Positions 46,426-59,200 of a stretch of DNA of 64,000 nt are shown here, one piece after another. The stretch is from positions 47,985,289 through 48,049,288 of the forward strand of contig NC_092346.1 in NCBI RefSeq assembly GCF_963676685.1, read 5' to 3'. The stretch's first letter is position 1, and the number at the start of each line of letters is the position of its first letter. The position numbers and the translations under genes were made by a program. The stretch is from Mytilus edulis (Eukaryota > Mollusca > Bivalvia > Mytilida > Mytilidae). Below the pieces are notes generated by a model. The model made no database searches. It was not told the DNA's origin and saw only the letters and a list, made by a program, of their open reading frames with translations.

Positions 46426-47483
46426 AAAAATATGAGCATGTTCTTATCAGGTAATACATAATATTATAACTTTCATCGACGATGTTGATTTTTTTGTATG
46501 ATAAGTAATAAGATACAAGAGCTAGATTTTGATCACATTTAATGCAAAAGTATGTACATACATTAATAAATTATATATATTATAGCTTCTCCTTAGCAAA
46601 TGCATATATTTTGTAATTTTTAGATTATTTCATCGCACGTACGTACACTTTATACTTTAAAAAATAATGATATATAAGCATGTATATCATGCAAAATACA
46701 ATTATTCTCATTACAAAAACTTCCATTAAAATTCAATGAAGCATGACAAATGTCCAATTACACAAAAACTATCGAAACAAAACATAAGATTCCTTTATTA
46801 AATAATTAAAGAACAAAGTTTTCTGACACAACAATCACGTACGAAATGATGATCTCTCTCCAATTTTCTTGTCTCTCATGTAAAAAGAATCACTATTTTA
46901 CAATATTTATGTTCACAGTTGTTCTATAGAGTCAACATAATGAAAAGTCATCAAATCTGCTATCATCAAAATCTCCTACATATATATATATTTTAAATTT
47001 AATGTAAACAGGTGTGTGTATATTTTAGATTTTGGATTCAAATTATCGAATTAAATTTAAAAAAAAATCATTTCTGAAAAAGGATAGCATTATAGTTTCC
47101 AACATAGTTTACCAACATCATAATATTTTGTCTTGCAGATATGTTAAAATACTGGTCATAACATATATGCATATGGAGAGGTTAAGAAAAGCAATGCTTT
47201 TAGCTTGGTATTTTGAAATTGTTGTGCATACCTAAATGAAAAAATGCATATATAATATTGTGCAAAGTAAAATTATTTCATATGACATAAGGAGTATAAT
47301 CGTGTATCATTTAACACTAATATTGTATTTAAAAGCTTCTACGGTAATTCAGTCATGGTTTTGAAATAATCGTCTTTTCAATGAAATCTTTCAGTTTGTG
47401 TTGTTATTGCATGAAATAACCAAGGTTCAATGAAATATTGACATAGAAAGTTTGTTATCCTTTCGAATAGTTCATATCACAAT

Positions 47484-47895
47484 CACTGGGGTAAAGCTGA
47501 TGACCGTAACTGCATTCACGGTCATCCCAAGATGTCGGATGAAAAATTAGGTCAGTATTGTTATTGTCTGTTAAGGTGTTTCTACATCATTTTCTTTACA
47601 AAGCATACTTTGATACGATGTAAATATATAAAAGATTCACACGGAAGTCACAAATCTCTACCGAGGAACGTGTATAAAACGGGAATTTGGATTTGAAAAA
47701 TTCGCGAGGATGACCGTAAATCGAAATCGAGATGACCGTAACAGGATTAGCGATTCATAACAAGGCTGACCGTAATTGGTTAAAAGATGACCGTAAATTG
47801 TTAAGGATGACCGTAATTTATAAAGAATGACTAAATTTAAAAGGATGACCGTCAATTGAAAGAACTATCCATATTTGTATACATTGTTTTTTGTT
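47484..47895 (+). repeat. Left terminal inverted repeat arm
   Basis: Inverted partner of 51990-52404. It contains the outer near-identical part (to about 47715) and then spaced GATGACCGTAA variants at roughly 20-30 bp intervals, ending ACTATCCATATTTGTATACA, which matches the right arm's ATATCCGTATTTGTATTA read in inverse. Confidence 0.85.
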
Positions 47896-47989
47896 GAGTT
47901 TGTCGCAATAGGGGCTCGGTTAATTCTTTTTAACTATTTGGCTTGTAGTTGGATGCTACATATGACGAACCATGTATTTGAAGCACGTC

Positions 47990-50900
47990 TTATTTTTGTC
48001 TACCTTTAGGATAATGTTCTCTTCAAAAATTACACCTTTGTTAAGCCAATTTAGTCTTACTCAAATGATAGATGAACCTATTCATTTTACTGAATCGTCG
48101 TCATCATTGTTAGACCTTTTTATAACAAATGATGCTCACATAATAAATTACTGTGGAGTCGGGGCACCTTTATTAGACCAAATACGTTTTCACTGTCCTA
48201 TAATCAGTCTTTTGAAGTTTCCAAAATGTCGTCAAAAAACTTTTAAGCGGAAAATTTGGCTATATGATCGAGGAGACTATGACAGATATCGTAACATTTT
48301 ATCTGAAAAAAATTGGGATTCCGTAATTAACTTAAATAACGTTGAACAATTTACAACCGAAATAACAAAAACTATCATAGAAGCTGCTGAAAAATGTATT
48401 CCAAATAAAATAATAACTGTTCGTAAAAATGAACCTCCATGGCTAACAAATGATGTTAAAAAAAAAGATAAGGAAAAAAAAATAGAATCCACAGAAAGGC
48501 TAAAAAATATAATAACCCATCGGAGTGGTCAAAATTTAAGAAAATACGAAATGAAGTTACTAGTTTAATAAGAAAATCGAAGGATGTTTATAACAACAAT
48601 TTAATTAAAAAAATCATGAACAGTAACCCGTCCACTACTAACTGGTGGAAAACGGTTAAACAAATATCCGGATTAAAAACAAACGACGCAATTGTACCCC
48701 CATTAATGGTTAATAACAACTTAATATTTGATGAAATCGAAAAGGCAAATGAATTTAATCGATTTTTTTCTTCCCAGTCAAATATTGATGATCCAAGTGC
48801 TGTGTTACCTGAAGAACTTCATAATATTAGTGATGACACTAGTTATATAGAACTTACTGTTACTGAAGTTGAAGATATATTGAAAATTGTTAATCCCACA
48901 AAAGCTTCTGGCCCAGACCTCATTAGTCCCAAATTGTTAAAAGATCTTAAAAGAAGCATCTTCTGTTTTAAAGTATCTACTATGTAAACTATTTAACTTA
49001 TCGTTAACATGGTTAAGTACGTCTACTTTTCCAGATGAATGGAAAAGAGCAAATGTTACCCCAGTTTATAAAAATAGTAAACCGAATGACGTTAAAAACT
49101 ATAGACCTATTTCCTTGTTGAGTGTAATATCAAAGTGTATGGAACGATGTGTATATAAACATGTTTACAATCACTTTATGCGCAATAATATTTTAACGAA
49201 AAATCAGTCGGGCTTTACACGGGGGGATTCAGCAGTTAATCAATTAATTAACATTTCGAATGATTTTGGGAAGGCTATAGATAGCGGTAAAGAAATAAGG
49301 GTAGTATTCTGTGATATAAGTAAAGCGTTTGATCGAGTCTGGCATAAGGGACTGCTTTTTAAACTTCAACAAGCGGGCATACCGGGTTCTTTACTAAGGT
49401 GGTTTGAAAATTATCTTACAAATAGAGTCCAGCGGGTGGTTATTAACGGTTCAAGTTCCGAATGGTTACCTGTAAATGCAGGCGTCCCACAAGGGTCCAT
49501 TCTAGGCCCTCTGTTTTTTTTATATTTATAAATGATATTGTAGAAGACATTCAAGCTCAAATTAAGCTATTCGCAGATGACACTTCATTATATATTATGG
49601 TTGACAATCCAACAGAAACAGCTAAAATTTTAATGACGATCTAGATAAGATTTGTCATAATATTGGTAAAAAAAATGGTTTGTTAATTTTAATGCCCAAA
49701 AAACTGAAAGTATGATAATTTCAAAAAAAATAAATAGACTCTTTCACCCTCCATTAAATATGAACACCCAAGAGCTACAAACAGTAAGTAAACACAAACA
49801 TCTGGGTGTCTTTTTTTCTAACAACGGATCCTGGAACGACCATATTGAATATATAGTTTCTAAATCTTACAAAAGAATAAATATAATGAGAAAAATGAAA
49901 AATGTTCTTGATAGATTTTGACTTGAAAAAATTTACATATCATTTGTTCGCCCAATTCTTGAATATGCCGATGTCGTTTGGGACTCTCAAAATCAGATTT
50001 GATTGCTCAACTTGAAAGTATTCAGCTTGACGCAGCGCGTATCGTCACGGGGGTACTAAACTTACCAGTATAAACAATTTATATGTTGAAACTCGATGGG
50101 AAAAATTATCTGAAAGACGACGCAATCACAGACTAATTTTGAATAATAAAACTCCAGAGTATTTAAGAGACTTATTGCCCGATTCAGTAGGCAGTAGGCA
50201 TGATCATAATACAAGACAGAGAAATAATATTTCACAAGTCAACACACGGACCCGTTTATATTCTGAATATTTCATCCCTGCAACAACAAAACTATGGAAC
50301 ACTCTTAACTTAAACATAAGAAAATGTGAATCTTTATCATTATTCAAAAAACAAATTAGTACACAAAATAGTAAGATCCCAGCGTATTATTATATAGGAC
50401 ATCGTTTTGGTCAAATTCTTCATGCTCGCTTAAGAGTGGATTCAAGCTCATTGAATTCTCACCTTTTCCTTCGTAACTTAGTAGACTCTCCAAATTGTCG
50501 TTGTGGTGATGTAGAAACAAATTCTCACTTCCTGTTATCTTGTCCTATATATACTAATTTAAACGGATAGTAGCTACGATTTTCGTTAAAATTACTTTTT
50601 TAATCTATATGCCGGATTTTGTACAAAAAGTAAAATAATTATGATTAAAACAATTACTGGTTACGTTCCATTAAGCATTTAGAAGTTTTTTAACGTTTTA
50701 ACACCTACATTTATTTATTATCTATAGATAATAATTCGATGTTAAGCCCAACCCTTATTCATATGACCTTTACTCGTCAGTTCCCAATGCGCAATCGCAC
50801 ATTGTGCCTCGAAGGGATAATGGTCGAACAGGGGAATGTTATCGCGGAAATGGTACGCGAATTTACAGTTTCAGCGAGAAAAGAAACAAAAAAGAGGTGC

Positions 50901-51950
50901 AGACAAGTTAATTTAAATTAAAAATACAAAAACGTTGATGAGATCGGTCATTAAAATCACTCGAAACACCTGCAAAGGCAAAGTCAAACAAAAGTAGACG
51001 ACGGTTTGCGTAATGTTTACATTTCTTAAATTTTCCAGATCACATGAAAAAAAAATCTCAACGTGTTCATAATTGTCAAAAATATGTTTATAAATTTACG
51101 GGCAGTAATCTCCCACCTAAGAAGTAATTAGAAATCAACTTCCTAAACTTAAGTATTATTCTTCAAGTGTATCCTTCATGGAGGCCCCGATTTAACACAC
51201 AAACACGTGTATACATTATCGGCATTGTTTGGTCATACAAATGTAATAACAATTGTATAATATCGCCATTGTTGGAGAATCTTGGGTTGGAATAATATGC
51301 CGGTATTTGTTATATTTTTTATTTACATAATTTGATAAATGGCGTCAAATATGTACGTTTAATAAAGAGTAATTATCAAATATGTAAGAAAACAAAAAGC
51401 ACGTGTTCGTATCTATATATATCTTGGTTAGCTCACTCGCTATGTCGGCAAAGTTCGGGAAGTAAACCCGATGCATAATTAATGAGATGAATAGGCACAC
51501 AACACGATATGAATTATCAATTATTAACACTTCTGTAGTTTATGAAAACATTTTAGCGATCTTATTGCTTATATTTAGTACATATCTTTGATTTTAGCAG
51601 CTTTAAAACTTGTTCATAATTTTGTCAAAATCGTAGCTACTATCCCTTTAAGACAAGAACTATTGGATTCTGTTTCAGTTCTTCCTGTCCAAGTTAACAC
51701 ACAAACTTTGCTCTTTGGATCAACGGTACTCTCAGATGAGCAAAATAGTCTTTTATTTAGTTTGGTGCAGAAATATATTATTAAAAGTAAACGTTTTAAC
51801 CCTTGATGTCAATGCTTCATCACTAATATTTTTGTAAAGGAGACAGATTTGTAAAAGCAAATTGCTTGTTTCTGAATCCTGAATATTATTTCCTTTGTAT
51901 AATATCGTATCATGATGAATTATCTGAATAAATATTGTTTAAACTAATGT
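47990..51950 (+). pseudogene. Dead jockey/CR1-like LINE, 5'-truncated and interrupted by a MITE
   Basis: Recognisable protein starts in the late endonuclease domain (SQFSLTQMIDEP, then SSSLLDLFIT; the expected SDHCP motif reads DQIRFHCP). It continues with PPWLTNDVKK, the linker and the reverse transcriptase: NYRPISLLSVISK, NQSGF, DISKAFDRVWHKGLL, NAGVPQGSILGPL, and the catalytic FADD at 49570-49581. The C-terminal region has a CRCGDVETNSHFLLSCPIY zinc-knuckle-like motif and ends SKRF.. with TGA at 51804-51806. Frameshifts lie near 48515, 48945, 49515 (T-run), 49632 and 49672. A TGA at 49919-49921 and other breaks follow. The ORF is split at 50562 by the element 50563-51647. The family normally cuts target DNA and reverse transcribes its RNA in place; this copy cannot. 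The 3' end near 51950 is approximate. Confidence 0.9.
50563..51647. mobile_element. TTAA-flanked MITE (Kolobok/piggyBac-like) inside the LINE
   Basis: A 1085-bp insertion with 21-bp terminal inverted repeats (A(C/G)GGATAGTAGCTACGATTT core, one mismatch), flanked by TTAA at 50559-50562 and 51648-51651. Taking it out with one TTAA joins the LINE codons exactly in frame (..T-N-L before, R-Q-E-L after). There is no transposase, so it is non-autonomous. TTAA targets are used by piggyBac and Kolobok superfamilies; the G-rich ends suit Kolobok better, which is inference. Confidence 0.88.
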
Positions 51951-51989
51951 TGTCTTATAAATACGACTTACACCACCACGATTAATTAT

Positions 51990-52404
51990 TTGATACAAAA
52001 AAGATAATACAAATACGGATATTTCTTAGAAATGACGGTTATACTATGAAAGGTACGGTCATCCTTTATAAATTACGGTCATCCTTTCGAAATTACGGTC
52101 AACATTTTACCAATCACGGTCATCCTTATTATATGTTACGGTCATCTTGAAAATATTTTAAAGATGATTTACGGTCATCTTAGCGAATTTTTCAAACCCA
52201 ATTTCCCGTTCTATACATGTTCCTCGGTAGAGATTTGTGACTTCCGTGTGAATCTTTTATAAATTTACATCGTACCAATGTATGCTTTGTAAAGAAAATG
52301 ATGTAGAAACAACTTAACAGACAATAAAAATACTGACCTAATTTTTCGTCCGACATCTTGGGATGACCGTGAATGCAGTTACGGTCATCAGCTTTACCCC
52401 AGTG
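51990..52404 (-). repeat. Right terminal inverted repeat arm
   Basis: Inverted partner of 47484-47895, with the same tip, the same internal TATA-like stretch, and ACGGTCATCCTTT-type motifs between 52045 and 52175. Confidence 0.85.
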
Positions 52405-52848
52405 ACAATATTAGTAGACTTTGTTAACGTTAACATGAACAACCACTGTTTTCTTGTTCTGCAGAATCTAACACTTCTTTTGGTCGTAATTCAATATCTG
52501 TACAATTGTTAAGGAAAGTTCATACGAAGACACACAGCTATCTACAAAAGACAAAGCAAACCATGCTAAATTGAAAAGATAAGTCAAAAATTTAAATGGT
52601 TTGGCTTTCAAGAAATCAGCGATGCATATAAGATATCAAGCAATGTACCCATATTACAGTGAAAACCTAAAGATCCCATCCCTTACATTTCATTTTGTCT
52701 GAATTATATTACTATACCTTCATACTATACCGAGATGCAATCTTAAAAAGGAAACAATACGTTATGAAATGCATTCTCCGAAGCGCTTTTCTGGACTTAC
52801 ATTTATCAGGAACGATCAAACTCGGAGATTTGAAGCCAAGGATGTTTA

Positions 52849-53580
52849 AGCGGCGTTTTGCATTTGCACCGATCTGCATTTCATTTGCGCCGATTTTTTC
52901 TTTCGTTTGCGCCGATTTTTTTACAGGTAAATTACAAGTGAATAGATATAAAAAGATGTATGAGTGCCAATGAGACAATTTTCCATCCAAGTCATGTTAT
53001 TTTTTATTTATCATTTTGACCTCTTCTGTTAGCTAGTTGTACAGAGGAGGGGTGGTGGAAGAAGGCATACCAGATACATCTTCAGAAATTTTCCTTGACC
53101 GTACCCACAGTTATTTAGCCTTTGTCTTTCGGCCATCGATCTGCCGCATGGTTATGCTCTTCAAGTCTGTGTTTTGACAATAGCCAGACCATCAGAATCC
53201 GTTGTGAGTCTGGCTTTACACGATATTATGGTACATCAGTGAGATAAGTTGTTATGTTTCATGACACTGATCTTCCGATATGTATGACCATCGATATTGA
53301 AGGAATAAGCAATTGACTCATCGGCTCATTTCAGTCCATGTCCAATTGTCCATTTTGTTACAACGAAGTTTAAGAACTATATCATATGAATCCAAATTAA
53401 CTTAAACATAAGTGAACTACATTTATAACCAGATTTTACCAATGGTATAGTGGACAAGTATTAACTTACATGAAAATCTAATTAGGAGCAAATATAAAAT
53501 CGGCGCAAATGAAAAAAATTAAATCGGCGCAAATGAAAGAATGAAAATTTTAAAAATCGGCGCAAATGACATACGCCCTC
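52849..53580. mobile_element. Small MITE with CATTTGCGCCGATTTT subterminal repeats
   Basis: A 732-bp segment. The left end carries three copies of CATTTGCGCCGATTTT-type motif (about 52860-52925) and the right end three inverted copies (about 53498-53570). Ends are AGCGGCGTTTTGCATTTGC and, inverted, GAGGGCGTATGTCATTTGC, flanked by TA dinucleotides at 52847-52848 and 53581-53582. The interior includes a short R4 start (AGTGCCAATGAGACAATTTT) and unrecognised sequence. No transposase frame is seen. The exact ends are less sure than the repeated motif. Confidence 0.7.
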
Positions 53581-54054
53581 TATAAGAACCGAAACATAGC
53601 TTCAATAAAAAAAGTACACCAAATTTGTATAAAACCTGACAGGCCAACAAAGCTACTCGGTAAAAAAATAACTTCGGAGTAATGTCACTTTATAACATTA
53701 ATGTATATAGGTGATTTTTTTTTTACAAAAATACTAAACTACAAAATGGAGTGCATATTATATTTATAATGAATAAAAAACAGACCTAGGACAAGTGCCT
53801 GTGAAAAAAAGAAGTGCTTGTACAGCAATTTTGAACTAGTAAATTTATCATTTTTGGAAAGTAAAAAATGTATATGTTAAATTGGACAATCTTAACATAG
53901 AGTGCGAACGTTGGCTTTTTATGAGACATGCAATGGCAAAATGTGAGTCTAAGGTATCGACATGCATAACAGTTAATAGAATAAGAAAGTAATGAATAAA
54001 GTAGAATAATGTTCAGTCTTATCCATTTTTTCACTGTAAAACATAAAATAATAA

Positions 54055-54260
54055 ACAAAAAATCGAACTCCGAGGAAACTTCCATGATGAAAAATGGTAC
54101 ATTCAAATGCTCAAACATATCAAACAAATTGACAACAACTGTCATATCCTGACTTGGAAAAGCCATTTTCTTATGTAGAAAATGGTAGATTAATCCCTGT
54201 TGTGCAGCTAGATGAACCTTTCACTTTTATGACAGTCGAATAGATTTTAGTATATTGTCT
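54055..54260 (+). repeat. Dispersed repeat R3 copy
   Basis: Landmarks are CGAACTCCGAGG, CAACAACTGTCATATCCTGA, CTTGGAAAAGCCATTTTC, TGTAGAAAATGGTAGAT and TATGACAGTCG. Confidence 0.65.
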
Positions 54261-54746
54261 TAGATTGACAACTAATTACTACCACTTATTGCTTTTACAA
54301 AACTATAGATACTTGATTTCGTGGTTTTGTACAAGTCTCCACACTAGTATATATATAAAATTTAACGCCGAAATAAATGGTTTCATCTTTTCTCAAGAAA
54401 ATTAGCTCTCGACGAATAATAATAAATCAACACATGAATGCTTAGACTTCAAAGACACAATGTGTCAGAGGGTTCGTATAAATAGTACTAATCATTGTAT
54501 TTTTTTTTTTATCACATTCCTATAAATAGATCAATGATATGATCCATTTTATCTTTACCTCAATTTCATCAAATTAATTCATAGTTCAATTATGAATTCT
54601 CTCGGTTAAAGTTGATCTTATACAATATAAAAAATCCAATGTATCCGAGATTCAAAATTCTTCAGGATACTAGTTTAATAAACATTTCTCATACAAACAA
54701 CAATCTACAAATGTTGGTTCCTATCGTCATTAGCTGCAATACTATA

Positions 54747-54985
54747 CAATTACTGTCTTTTGATGACAGTAATTGTTTTATTCCATATTCCGAGAAAAAG
54801 TATTCAATGACAAACATTTACCAAAACAAATTTAACAAAAATTGCATGTAAAAGCGTGTGACGTTTAGCGCGGTGAATAACACTTTCTCAGGTGAATATG
54901 CTTTTTTATTAAAAATATATTTATTCATATAGGGAAACCTACTAAAATAATACAAATATGTAATATACTGCATGTAAAAACCAGT
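54747..54985. repeat. Second copy of the 16.8-kb repeat, without the hairpin
   Basis: Matches 16799-17165 from ACAATTACTGTCTTTTGATG and TGTTTTATTCCATATTCCGA through GTGACGTTTAGCGCGGTGAA and TTTCTCAGGTGAATATGC, but the stretch equivalent to the 16821-16927 hairpin is missing and replaced by a few bases (ACAGT). Confidence 0.8.
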
Positions 54986-55604
54986 TTTTATGTGTATTAT
55001 GTGCAAATACATGAGAACCATAGGGAACTATATTTTAGTGTGAATACATTTAGTAACAGTAGGTAACCTGTCCTGTTGTTAGGGAGGGTGGTGCCTAAGT
55101 AAAGATTTAGAACAAGTTCTAATCTTTCCAAAAATAAAACTCAACAACCAAAAATGTACCTAATCACTGAAATACTGTACCGTCTGGATTATACATTTAC
55201 CACTACAATTCTGATGTTTCAGTGTTGAAGACGCTGTAAAAATGACTTCTTAATTAAGTTTGCAATCATTTCTGAAAATATCATATGCAACGGGGAGACT
55301 GGGTATAGAAATATATTCATCCTTAGACTAGCCAGTCGTGAGGTAAAACACCTTACTTAATGGGGCTTCTGTTTGTCTGAGCAGGGCATTAGATATTTAA
55401 CAATGTCCGGGCGGAATGGTGTTCTTTAATTTGATGACTTGAGTATATCGCTTCAAAATATATCTGGCAGGGGGTCTACAGGTGGCTTGTTGTAACGAAA
55501 AATCCCTGTCCCTACAAAAAACCACCACACGCTCAAATATATCGCCTGTTTTACACATTTACAAGTATCACATAGACTTAAAATTATCAATAATAGTTTG
55601 ACAC

Positions 55605-55800
55605 TTAGGTCGAGGTCAGATGAACAATGCCAACCAGACATGTACACCTAACAATCGGTCCATTATCCAAATATATTTGCCCTATTGCTTATAACATCTA
55701 ATGTTTACAATCAGGAACAGTTTCAAAATATTGACCAAAGAACTATGAAATTGATGTCAAGGTCAGATGAACCCTATCAGACATGTGTCCCTTGCAACCT
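55605..55800 (+). repeat. Short duplicated motif, 145 bp apart
   Basis: GAGGTCAGATGAACAATGCC..CCAGACATGTACACC (about 55613-55650) and AAGGTCAGATGAACCCTATCAGACATGTGTCCC (about 55759-55790) are two diverged copies of one unit in direct orientation. They appear to belong to the same mollusc repeat type as the following segment. Confidence 0.5.
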
Positions 55801-55859
55801 TTCCAAAAGCAGCAAGTGGCCCTCCACTTTTGAAAAATAAAACGCAAAAAATTATGAAA

Positions 55860-56200
55860 ATATCCCCCCCCCCCATTTTTAACCCCCTTTTAGTAATTAC
55901 CACCAAACTCAATCCCAGCTTTCCCTTTGTGGTATGGTACCTTGCAGTACAATTTCAAGTAATTGTCTTGAAACTAGAAAATGCTTCATTTTTTACACCT
56001 TTTAAGCCCTTAATTCCTGAACGTTTGGAGCAATTACCACCAAACTTGATGACCTCCCTTTATTGTATGATACGTTGTATTACAATTTCAGAGAGATCCT
56101 TACGCTTAAACACAAGTTATTGTCTGGAAACTAGAAAAATATGTTTTGCTCCTAATTCCTGAAGGTTTAGGGCAATTACCCCAAAACTAAATCCTCCAGA
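55860..56200 (+). repeat. Degenerate tandem repeat, unit about 145 bp
   Basis: Two and a half units in direct orientation, starting near 55866, 55986 and 56136. Shared landmarks are TTAATTCCTGAACG/GTTT, CAATTACCACCAAACT, CTCCCTTTATTG-like, ACAATTTCA and TTGTCTGGAAACTAGAAAA. A poly-C run (about 55866-55873) begins it. I recognise the unit as a common bivalve repeat. The related tail GACAGACTGACAGAG..CTAAAGTCCCCTTCGACTT appears at about 56940-56985. Confidence 0.65.
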
Positions 56201-59200
56201 ACACAAACAAAAAGTTTTGTCATAAACCTGTTAACTATGTAAAAGTTTCAGTCAATGAGCTATGATGAGGGGGTGGGGGCTATATAATCTCCATAGAAAT
56301 GATACTTGCAAATGCCTTAAACTTGCAAAACAAATACCATTGACTTAACATTAGAAGTTCATCTTATACTGATCTAATCACAAACTTATACAGGTAAACT
56401 AAGCAAAAGATTTAAAGTCAACAGACCATGACTGGGGGTATGAGCCAAATACTCGCCATAGAAATGAGATGTGCTAATTCTAGTACAACTAAATACCAAC
56501 ATGCATTCTTTGAGTATGGCATGACATTACATAGTCCTCTACCAGTTAAAAATTCAATGTAATGGAACAAAATTCTAACTTGATCTATAACTTTTCCTGA
56601 TGAAACTTCATAAAATTATTAACAAGCCTACCACTAAATTCTTCAATTAATATTCAATAGAAAAGGTAAAAAAAAAACAATTTTCATTTAGTTTAATATA
56701 ATGTCTTTTACAAATCTTTTAAATGATGAGGTATTTCCATTTGAACAGAAATCTAGTAATAAATAAGTATTACATTAAAAATTTAATTCGAGGGAAAGGG
56801 CTTTAACTGAACAATGAGAAAAGATTAAATCAACAAAATCAACTTGTCATGATAAAACAATACACCAAATATCAAATCAATTTCTTGAAGCATGAAGAAG
56901 AAAAGTCTGGAAAACTGATTTGCCAGACTGACGAATGGATAGACAGACTGACAGAGTGCAAACCTAAAGTCCCCTTCGACTTTGTTGATAGAGGATTTAC
57001 TAATATAAGCCTACCATTATTAGGGACGACATCAAAAGTTCAATGTAAGATAAAAAAACTTAATTCACATAGTTTTATCACTGACCCCCACACCCCCCTC
57101 TTAACTTAATTTGGGAAAAATTGATTTACCAATAGGGATATATGTAAAAATCGATTTTAGATATACAAAACTTGCAAAATTACCATGGAAGATACTGTAA
57201 ACCAACTTATTTTCACTAGCTATTTATTTCCACAACTCGTTTCAGCGCTCCTACTTATGGTAATAGATATATTAACTAAGGTTAACATCAAAACCAAGAT
57301 AAACTTGAAGGCAAACTTGAACAAAGTCACTGAACTATGAAATATGACTCCAATTTATAGATGTATACTGATATTTGGTTGTGAAGGACTATACACATGT
57401 CTATGGGTACACAGTGTAAAACACGTCTTGTGCAAAAGTTAAGGTAGAACTAGTATCCATTTTCACTACATATAAAAACAAAACTTAAATCTCAATTTGT
57501 TTTATTAATTTTTTTATATAAAACTTTTGTAATATTTCATAAATATATCATATTTTAACCAAACTGTATATAAATATTCCCACCTCTGCTTTAAAAAAAC
57601 TGAATTTAAAACAGAGTTGCTTCCCCTATCTGTGCCATAAACAAATTAAACCTCACTAAATAAAAAAAAATATAGTATATATCCTTACAATGATAAATTC
57701 CTAGCACAGATCTTTGATTGTAGTAAATAATAACTAACAATATTTTCCTACATGCTCATTTATATAGCATTGATAAAATTCCAATTAATATTTATGGTAA
57801 AAATATTCAATAGGCACATCCCATATTTGTGTGGATGCAAATGCAAAAAAAAAGTTAAATTGCCAAATAATTCAACAAGAAAATATATTAAGGGCTCCTA
57901 AAAATGTTAGGTGTTATCATGAACATTTATGCATGTATGATCTATGAAAGCAAAGATGTGTCTTTCAGACATGGATGACAGCCATTAATAAAATTTCAAG
58001 TAAATGCTACTACTTTGGCTTTAAGGCAACTGTAGCCTGTCAAGCATACATGAACAATGTAGGTCATGATGATCTAAATGTTATAGAATAGTATTACATA
58101 AACTATAAAACATTGTAGAAATATGACACTATTATCAACTATGACACATATCTATATTAAGGACCTATTGTGGCACAAGAAAAGTCCCAAAAACAAAAGC
58201 TATTAAAATTGACTGGGTAAAGTCATAGATATTGGTACATCAGATATTTATAGCATACTGCAAATTATCTAATGATAATTTTATAATGAAATACTGTCAT
58301 ATGTATGGTATGCTCTGGCAGTTCGAACTTTGCTTTATGAAAATGAATATATATTTAATAAATTTGTTAACCTTGTGGACATAAATTGAACTACAGACAA
58401 CCAAAATTTCAACAGGACTAAAGATATGTATTTGAATTGAATGTAACTTTAATAACAGCAGAGTGAAATTTTGTTGAAGAATTACTTTGGAGTTGAAATG
58501 GTTTGAGACAGTTATTTTTTTTATATATCTGATTGGTTCCAGGCAAATTGAAACTTTAAAACACCTCAAGTCTGAAACGCATGTCAAAATGACCCAGAAG
58601 TTGGTCAAGACGAATTCACTGTATAAGAGAAACATAGCCTTTCTATGAACCTTCATGTAAATCACAGAAATATAATCTCATAGACTTGTAAAGAATTATT
58701 ACTACTTCTACAATGAAAAAAGTCATCTTTGGTGTATTGTAATTCCTATTTTCTTTCTTTCATTCATAATTTTGATTATTTAATTAGATCAGATAAAACA
58801 AAGACAATCTATAGCTCTTCAGACTATTTTGTTCAGACTTAATATGAATTTTAAGCTGTGTAATTTATTTTTACTAATTTGAATAACAAATACTTATTAG
58901 TAATGAAGATGTATCTCTCACCTATCTTTTTCTCAGAAAATCCATGAAAGAACTGCAAAAACATAGAAAAAATGTATGTAATAATAAATTTTTCATTTTC
59001 CTGATTATCAATATTACAGTTAATTTATTCAATGAGAAAATGAAACGTAGAGTTTAGGTAAATGAGTAAGCAAACCAGCGACACAATAAACCAATTGACA
59101 CCTTCTTCAACAAAATTTATTTTCTTCACATAAAAACAAGTATGAAATTAGTCTAAGACATGGAAAATAGAATCATAAATTGTTGAACTAAATTAGGACT

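Larger units (their letters stand above)
47484..52404. mobile_element. Fold-back DNA transposon with about 400-bp terminal inverted repeats, host of a nested LINE and MITE
   Basis: Left end CACTGGGGTAAAGCTGATGA at 47484 and its exact inverse at 52404, flanked by the perfect 5-bp duplication ACAAT (47479-47483 and 52405-52409). The inverted arms run to about 47895 and from about 51990. The outer 230 bp are nearly identical. The inner part of each arm carries seven to nine copies of a GATGACCGTAA-type motif. At each tip GATGACCGT and ACGGTCATC form a 9-bp inverted pair. Both arms carry TATAAAAGATTCACACGG. The space between the arms is almost entirely the LINE, so the element itself was probably a non-autonomous fold-back of about 0.9-1 kb. 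CAC-termini with 5-bp duplications recall Transib/RAG-type elements, but the tip is not a match to their consensus and no transposase is present. Confidence 0.88.

Noticed and set aside
50739-50921. Open frame inside the TTAA MITE as a transposase fragment
   Set aside because: Only 60 codons, with no recognisable motif, inside an element otherwise without coding capacity.
51588-51806. Separate small gene at 51588-51806
   Set aside because: Its second part is the C-terminus of the interrupted LINE; the first part is MITE sequence read through.
55866-57105. Open frames at 55767-56162 and 56849-57109 as genes
   Set aside because: The first is the tandem 145-bp repeat read through, and the second overlaps the tail of the same repeat type. 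Neither has a recognisable domain.
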